A DNA stretch of 64,000 nucleotides from assembly GCA_019916065.1 (NCBI GenBank), contig CM034236.1, forward strand, positions 57,130,690 through 57,194,689, in the 5' to 3' direction. The notes below the pieces were generated by a model. That model did not search any database. It worked only from the letters and a program-made list of their open reading frames with translations, and was not told the origin of the DNA. The stretch is from Vitellaria paradoxa (Eukaryota; Streptophyta; Magnoliopsida; Ericales; Sapotaceae). The position numbers and the translations under genes were made by a program. Below, in pieces: positions 58,798 through 64,000 of this stretch (position 1 is the first letter of the stretch; the number at the start of each line of letters is the position of its first letter).

Positions 58798-61700
58798 ATG
58801 TCGCTCTTCGCTTCACTTGTGGTTCTCGTACTTCTTGCGCCGATGAGCTGTGCGTGGCCGCTGCATTCGGCTTCTGGTCCGCACATAGCTGACGTGAACA
58901 TATTGTTGCCGCCCAGAATGACTCACCCTGTGGAGTACAGGCTCCAAGGAAGCGATGGTTGCTTCAAATGGTAAGTTTTCCCTCTCCTTTTAATTTCATG
59001 CGTTGGTCATTTAAGTCGTCCAAGGTTATATTCCGCTTCAAATGGATCTGAATTACCCTCTCATTCAGCAAAACTTGAAGCTAGTTGAAGGGAATTTGAA
59101 CCATAGTTTGAATCATCAACTCAGCATACAAGTTTTTTTTATCCTCCCCCCCCGGGGGGCCCCCCCCCAAAAAAAATTATGCTATTTTCTTGAGTAAGTG
59201 ATGTTCGTTAGCGTGGTTCAACTAATGTAAGCCAAGCCAAATTGTTGTTCCAATAATGTTAACAATAGTAACGGCATGTAATGTAATCAATCACATGATT
59301 TGCCACTTGTACATAAACACTGATGAAAGGTGGTGATTTGTGTTTCTCTTGTATAAACACAGAAAGAGAATCACGTTTCTATGTTTAAATACGTGTCTCA
59401 TGCAATGAGCTTTAAATTTTGGGAGACTTTCGAAGAAGGAATCAACTCAGGCTGGGGCAAAGGGAAGTGAAATTTGATGAAGTGAGATTATGGAGTTTAA
59501 AGAGAATAATTATGATTGAGCTTGCACAGTTTTGTTACTTTTGGAGGGATGTGGCCATTAGAAGATATCAAAATTGGGAAATGATGATTTTGTGTTATTG
59601 TAGATATTAAAATCTTCAAGATCAGTTTATTCTACTTACTGAGGAGAGATACTGCCATTTTTAATTGTCAAAATGAACACACTGCAGTGGTTTATATATG
59701 TGAGCACATGATTGACATGTCAGACATGTATGGTTAGTTCATTTTCTTACTGTTTGTTTTTGTTGTTGTTAATATTAGCATATATTTCTTGGCAGGTCGT
59801 GGGATCATCATGATATTTTATCTGTTCTACCTGAGTATAATGTAAGTAGTCACTGCTCAACAAGTGCTCGGTTGAGGTCAATTGCTCCATACAGTGGTCG
59901 AAAGGAGACTGCTGTTTATGCCACTGATGTGCATACTGGGATGGTTATTCGTTGCAAAGTCTATATTGACAACTTCTCCAGGATTCAAATATTTCATAAC
60001 TCCATCAAACTTGATTTAGAAGGGCTTGCTACTCTTCGAGTACGTGCCTTTGATAATGAAGGTAATGATGAGATGTGAGAGTTCATGTTTATAATTTGAT
60101 GATGTTAAAACTTTCTTTTTCTAATGAACTTCAAAAAAAAAAAAAAATAGTATTACTTGTTAAAAAAATATTATTAATTTATTATTAATATATTTAACTT
60201 TTGTGGTAGAGGGGGTTGGGTGGCTGAGGAGAATGACTCTCTGTCAATTAGTGAAAAAATTATTGATTTGTTATTAATATATTTTACTTTTATGAAAGAG
60301 GGGTTGGGTTGGTGAGGACAACGACTCTATGTCAATAAGTGACAATCTGAAGGGTACATGTTGTGTTTTATATTCAAGGGATTTTCTGGTTGCCTGCAAA
60401 AGACCTCTTGAATTTGTGTTCACAGATTAGATTATGCATTTCTTCCTGGTACTATGCATCGCAATCTTATAGCATAAATACTAAAGGAGCCTTGAATATT
60501 TCTATTGAACGGTCAATCTTCTTTTGTTATTCCTGTTAAAATCTGTTAAAACCAAATTTCAACAAGTTTCTGAGTAATAGAACCAGATTTATAAGGACAT
60601 TAAGTATGCCTTTCAAGGTGCTAACGAGCTTTCCAAGGGATGTAAAGAACTTCTTGCTCTCTTGGTGGTGACACAAGTTGAGTGTGATGAAGAGGAAGGC
60701 TTGGAAGTTAGCACTGTTTTGTGTCTTTTGGCTTGTTTGGAAAAGAAATAAATAGGCGAACATTTCAAGACATCGAATTGGCATTACATGGAATGAAAAG
60801 TTTATTTTTGTCTTGTTTGTATAGTTGGGGGTGTGGGGGTACAGAACCAGACCTATACTCTTTTTTTGAATTTTGTTGAGCATATGTTCTTAGGATGATG
60901 AGCTGATTCTGCCATCAATGTACAGCTAGCTTTCCAGGGGAAGAGAGCCAGATTTTCATACTTCTTGTATTTCTCAGAGCATATAGTTAGACCCTTGAAC
61001 GTACAAGTAGTGCATGAAATGGATGGTTGGTTTTGTTCTGCTCTAAACTTCTTATTAAATGATCACTGAACAAATTTAAAGAATCCGTGAAGGTATATTA
61101 TTACAACCAAAGACTATGAGACACTATCATAAGGTAAAATTCATCCACATAAGAGTTAGCTGTTGATAGGAAAAGTTGATCGATTGAAAGGAGGACTGCT
61201 CTAAAATTTTAAGTGGGCTGCCCATGGAAAATAATTATATAGTCTTGTTGGATATAATGAGTGTAACAAGGGAAAGGTCAGCTACACAAGGCTGTGGGAG
61301 AATTGAGTGAGACAACCTAGTGAAGGTTGTCTCTCTTGCATTCATGAAGGTTTTTGGTCATTCTTTTGATTGGTTTAACGTGGTTGATGAGGAGTAGCTT
61401 ATCACATAAAAAAATGGTTACCTGAATTCTGAAACATCACTTGATTAAGAAGGTTATAAAGGAAATTCTAGGCCATGGGAAAGAGAAGACAAATATTGTA
61501 AATGTTAAAGCTTTGAAGGGTTGTATTATACAGTTTTTAGAGGCGCATGGGAGAGTTGAAGATTTATATTATATGATTTTCTGGAGACAGAAATATAAAT
61601 AACGAGAGCAGAAGACTGGGGAAAACATCCCCTTACAAAAGTCGTGAATGCAAATAAAAACATCCCCTTGCACATGGTCTCTGGCTTTATGCAGCACACA

Positions 61701-64000
61701 AAAATATTGGTTTACTAATTGTTTAAATTTCTTTTGAGTTTTCCATTTACTCTTTCTTCTATTATTAGATTTTTTTTTTTTGGGTCTTTGTTTTTAATCT
61801 CTAGATGCTTGTGTAACATGCTTGTTGAAAACGTCATTCACATTTTTTCATTTGTCTTTCGTTTGCAACTTTGCTTGTCACTGGTGATAACTTTCAGTTT
61901 TCATGGCCTGTATTGCAGAAAACGTATTCTCATCATTAGTGGGCTTACAGTTTATGTGGCAACTGATGCCTGAAGCTAATGGATTGCCTCATCACCTTGT
62001 TCATGTTCCTTTGAAGGACTCTCCCTTGAGTGATTGTGGCGGATTGTGCGGTGACCTAGATATCCAAATAAGGATTGAGGAGAGTGTAAGTTTGCTGCTA
62101 GTATACGTATATCTTACATGTGAATGTAGTGAGTGACCAGATGATGTTTCCGTGTCTAATATATGTGCTCTTTTAATGTTACAGGGTGTATTTTCGGACT
62201 TGTGTGTTGTTAAGGGAACTGAAATTGGCCATGAGATTGTTTCTGTGCATTTGGTTGAGCCACAATTGGAACACATTTCAGATAAGATTGTTTTAACTGT
62301 AGCAGAAGCAATGTCTCTTGATCCTCCCTCACCTGTTTTTGTCCTTATTGGTGCTACTGTTCGTTATAGTCTTAAAGTTATTCGCGGGGATATTCCTCAA
62401 GGTTTTGTACTGTGAACCCTCCTAATAAAAATTTCAATAAGAAAAGCTCTTTGTGTTTATCCATTAGTACTATTATAACACCAACCAAAGTTTGACTGTG
62501 GGGAGTTTGGATAGGGACTCAGTGTTCTTATTAGAAACTGTCTGCTGATGTTGGCCACCCATTTCTGATTACATGTGCATCTCTTTCTCTCTCTCTCTTC
62601 CTTAGTCGTACACATGCACCACCTGGTGAATGAGATATACACCATCCAAAATACCTATGTTATTTTAGTTACAACACGCAAAACACATCAATTCAAAGCC
62701 CACCTGCATGTGATGTACAGTTCTCATTGCTGAACATTTACAGTACTAATTATGGGGAATGCTTAAGTACCAACTTTTCAGGACATTAGCATTTTGTGGT
62801 GAAGTCTTGGTTCCATGAGGGCCTGTCCATTCAATTGTATATGAGCTATGCCATTATTATGTGAAAGTGTGGACCATGGGGAGATAGCTTATGTATTGCA
62901 TATTACCCTAAATTTATTTGAGTCAGCTTTGGGCAATGGGAAAGGGACAACACAATGTGGTGGTTTCCTTCACAATTGTTTGGATAACTTGATGGAATAG
63001 AAGGTGGAAGTTTGTGAAGACAAGTGTATGTCAATGGGGAAGATTTGAAACAGAACGCATGTCTTTGGCTTCTCCAACGGTTTCTCTTTCTAAAGACTTT
63101 GAAGGTTTCCATTTTTGTGTTCTTTGTAGATTGACTCCCTATGTTTTGTTGAAAGCTATATTTTGGTGATTCCTACTCGTGGAGATGGCTACTGGTGGAT
63201 ATAATTGATATAAAGTTCAGCTGTTGGGAATATGGGTCATTTCGCATTGGGATTATTTCTGAATGTGAAGCTAGTTTAGTCTGGTTTTCTCTAACCTTTG
63301 GTGAAGGTCCAGTTAGGAGTGTCTTCTGAAGGTAACTACATTGGGTTTCTCTCATTTTACAGTGGAAGGTGACTTCCCAAAGTTTTGGAGGTTGGGCTGT
63401 TGGAGACATGGTTTCTTTAGGGAACGTCTGGCTGTGGTTACGACCCCTGTGGCATGTAATTTTGATGAGTTCTTAGATAGGAAGCAGGAAAACTGTTATT
63501 AGCTTTGATGGGCAATGTCGGAAATATAGATTTTTTTGGGGGGGGGGGGGTGAGTGGGGGAATCTACTCTCCAGAGGAAATTTGGAGCTGTAGTTCTTTT
63601 TGTATTTTCCCTTTCGCTCCAATTCTTTTGGTCTTCTTTGGGGTTATGTTGGTCAAAATTAATTGATACATATGAAAAGTTGCATAGGGTTAGCTGAGTT
63701 GAATATGAAGCTGTTTTTCATCGAAAGTAGTTCTATTATATTTCCTTCATCCTAGACTTATGTTTTAGTTCTGTTGGTTGATTAATTTGATCTTATTAAA
63801 TATTTTTTATTGGCATGTGCAGTGGTAATTTTACCATCCCCTTTTCACCGATGGTCTGTTTTGAACTCTTTGGTGGCTCGGGTGGACAATATGAAGGGTC
63901 TGGCTCATGCCCTATGCCTAGGGGTTACATCTGTCATTGTTGAGGATACTAGGGTTGCTGGTCACTTGCAAATGTCATCCCTCCATGTTGTTCTACCTGA
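58798..64000 (+). CDS. GP210: Nuclear pore membrane glycoprotein GP210, N-terminal part (cut by the right edge)
   Basis: Exons 58798-58970, 59796-60061, 61919-62085, 62185-62401 and 63823-64000 (continuing) join in phase to about 333 residues. The start MSLFASLVVLVLLAPMSCA is a signal peptide for the ER and nuclear envelope lumen. The next residues, including GPHIADVNILLPP, PVEYRLQGSDGC, SWDHHDILSV and SGRKETAVYATD, are of the plant GP210/NUP210 type (Arabidopsis EMB3012, At5g40480). GP210 is a large single-pass protein, about 1900 residues, whose lumenal domain forms a ring anchoring the nuclear pore. All introns are GT-AG. The upstream extension of the first frame begins without ATG, so 58798 is the start. 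Confidence 0.93.
59145..59178. repeat. C8-G6-C9-A8 homopolymer block in GP210 intron 1
   Basis: The run reads T8, ATCCT, C8, G6, C9, A8. This GC homopolymer palindrome is unlike anything around it and may be an assembly or base-calling artefact. A 13-base or longer G run lies near 63538-63550 in intron 4. Confidence 0.7.

Noticed and set aside
60536..60883. 115-codon minus-strand frame in GP210 intron 2
   Set aside because: AT-rich, low-complexity composition and no recognisable domain; it lies inside a well-supported intron.

Overview
This is a 64 kb piece of a plant nuclear genome, most likely a eudicot. Genes are split by GT-AG introns, the spacers are AT-rich and full of microsatellites and small transposons, and two Ty1/copia LTR retrotransposons are present with initiator-tRNA-Met primer sites. 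The species cannot be named from the sequence alone.

Five host genes can be reconstructed. (1) 1-11809, minus strand: a very large acidic, repeat-built protein, at least 16 exons and running off the left edge, probably the homologue of Arabidopsis RBB1. (2) 22221-22553, plus: an intronless SIAMESE-RELATED cell-cycle inhibitor, SMR6-like, with E2F-type sites upstream. (3) 31717-33123, minus: an intronless F-box/LRR (RNI-like) protein. (4) 37253-56174, plus: an 18-exon half-size ABC transporter of the ABCB26/TAP1 type. It reconstructs in phase to 701 residues although two full-length copia elements sit in its introns. (5) 58798-64000, plus: the first five exons of nuclear-pore membrane glycoprotein GP210, cut by the right edge. 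From memory, genes 1, 2, 3 and 5 correspond in order to Arabidopsis At5g40450, At5g40460, At5g40470 and At5g40480, so the window looks like a conserved syntenic block with ABCB26 lying inside it.

The spacers are transposon territory. 11.8-22 kb holds a ~0.8-1 kb segmental duplication, short tandem repeats and MITEs. 22.6-31.7 kb holds a 165-bp tandem duplication, two copies of a ~380-bp MITE, a Tourist-like MITE abutting another MITE, and an E2F-type promoter-like cluster with no gene attached. 33.5-34.7 kb is a 1.14-kb non-autonomous hAT element with a perfect 8-bp target duplication that carries a long alternating purine/pyrimidine tract. 39.4-44.6 kb is a copia element antisense to ABCB26 with two in-frame stops; 45.8-51.3 kb is a copia element in sense with identical LTRs, an intact 1419-aa polyprotein and unusual TA...CT termini.

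The most notable points are tandem exon duplication in the RBB1-like gene, including a possible tail-anchored isoform made by retention of a 98-nt intron; two GC-AG introns and two young copia insertions in one ABC-transporter gene; the non-canonical LTR termini; and the orphan E2F cluster. No new enzymatic or defence system was recognised.
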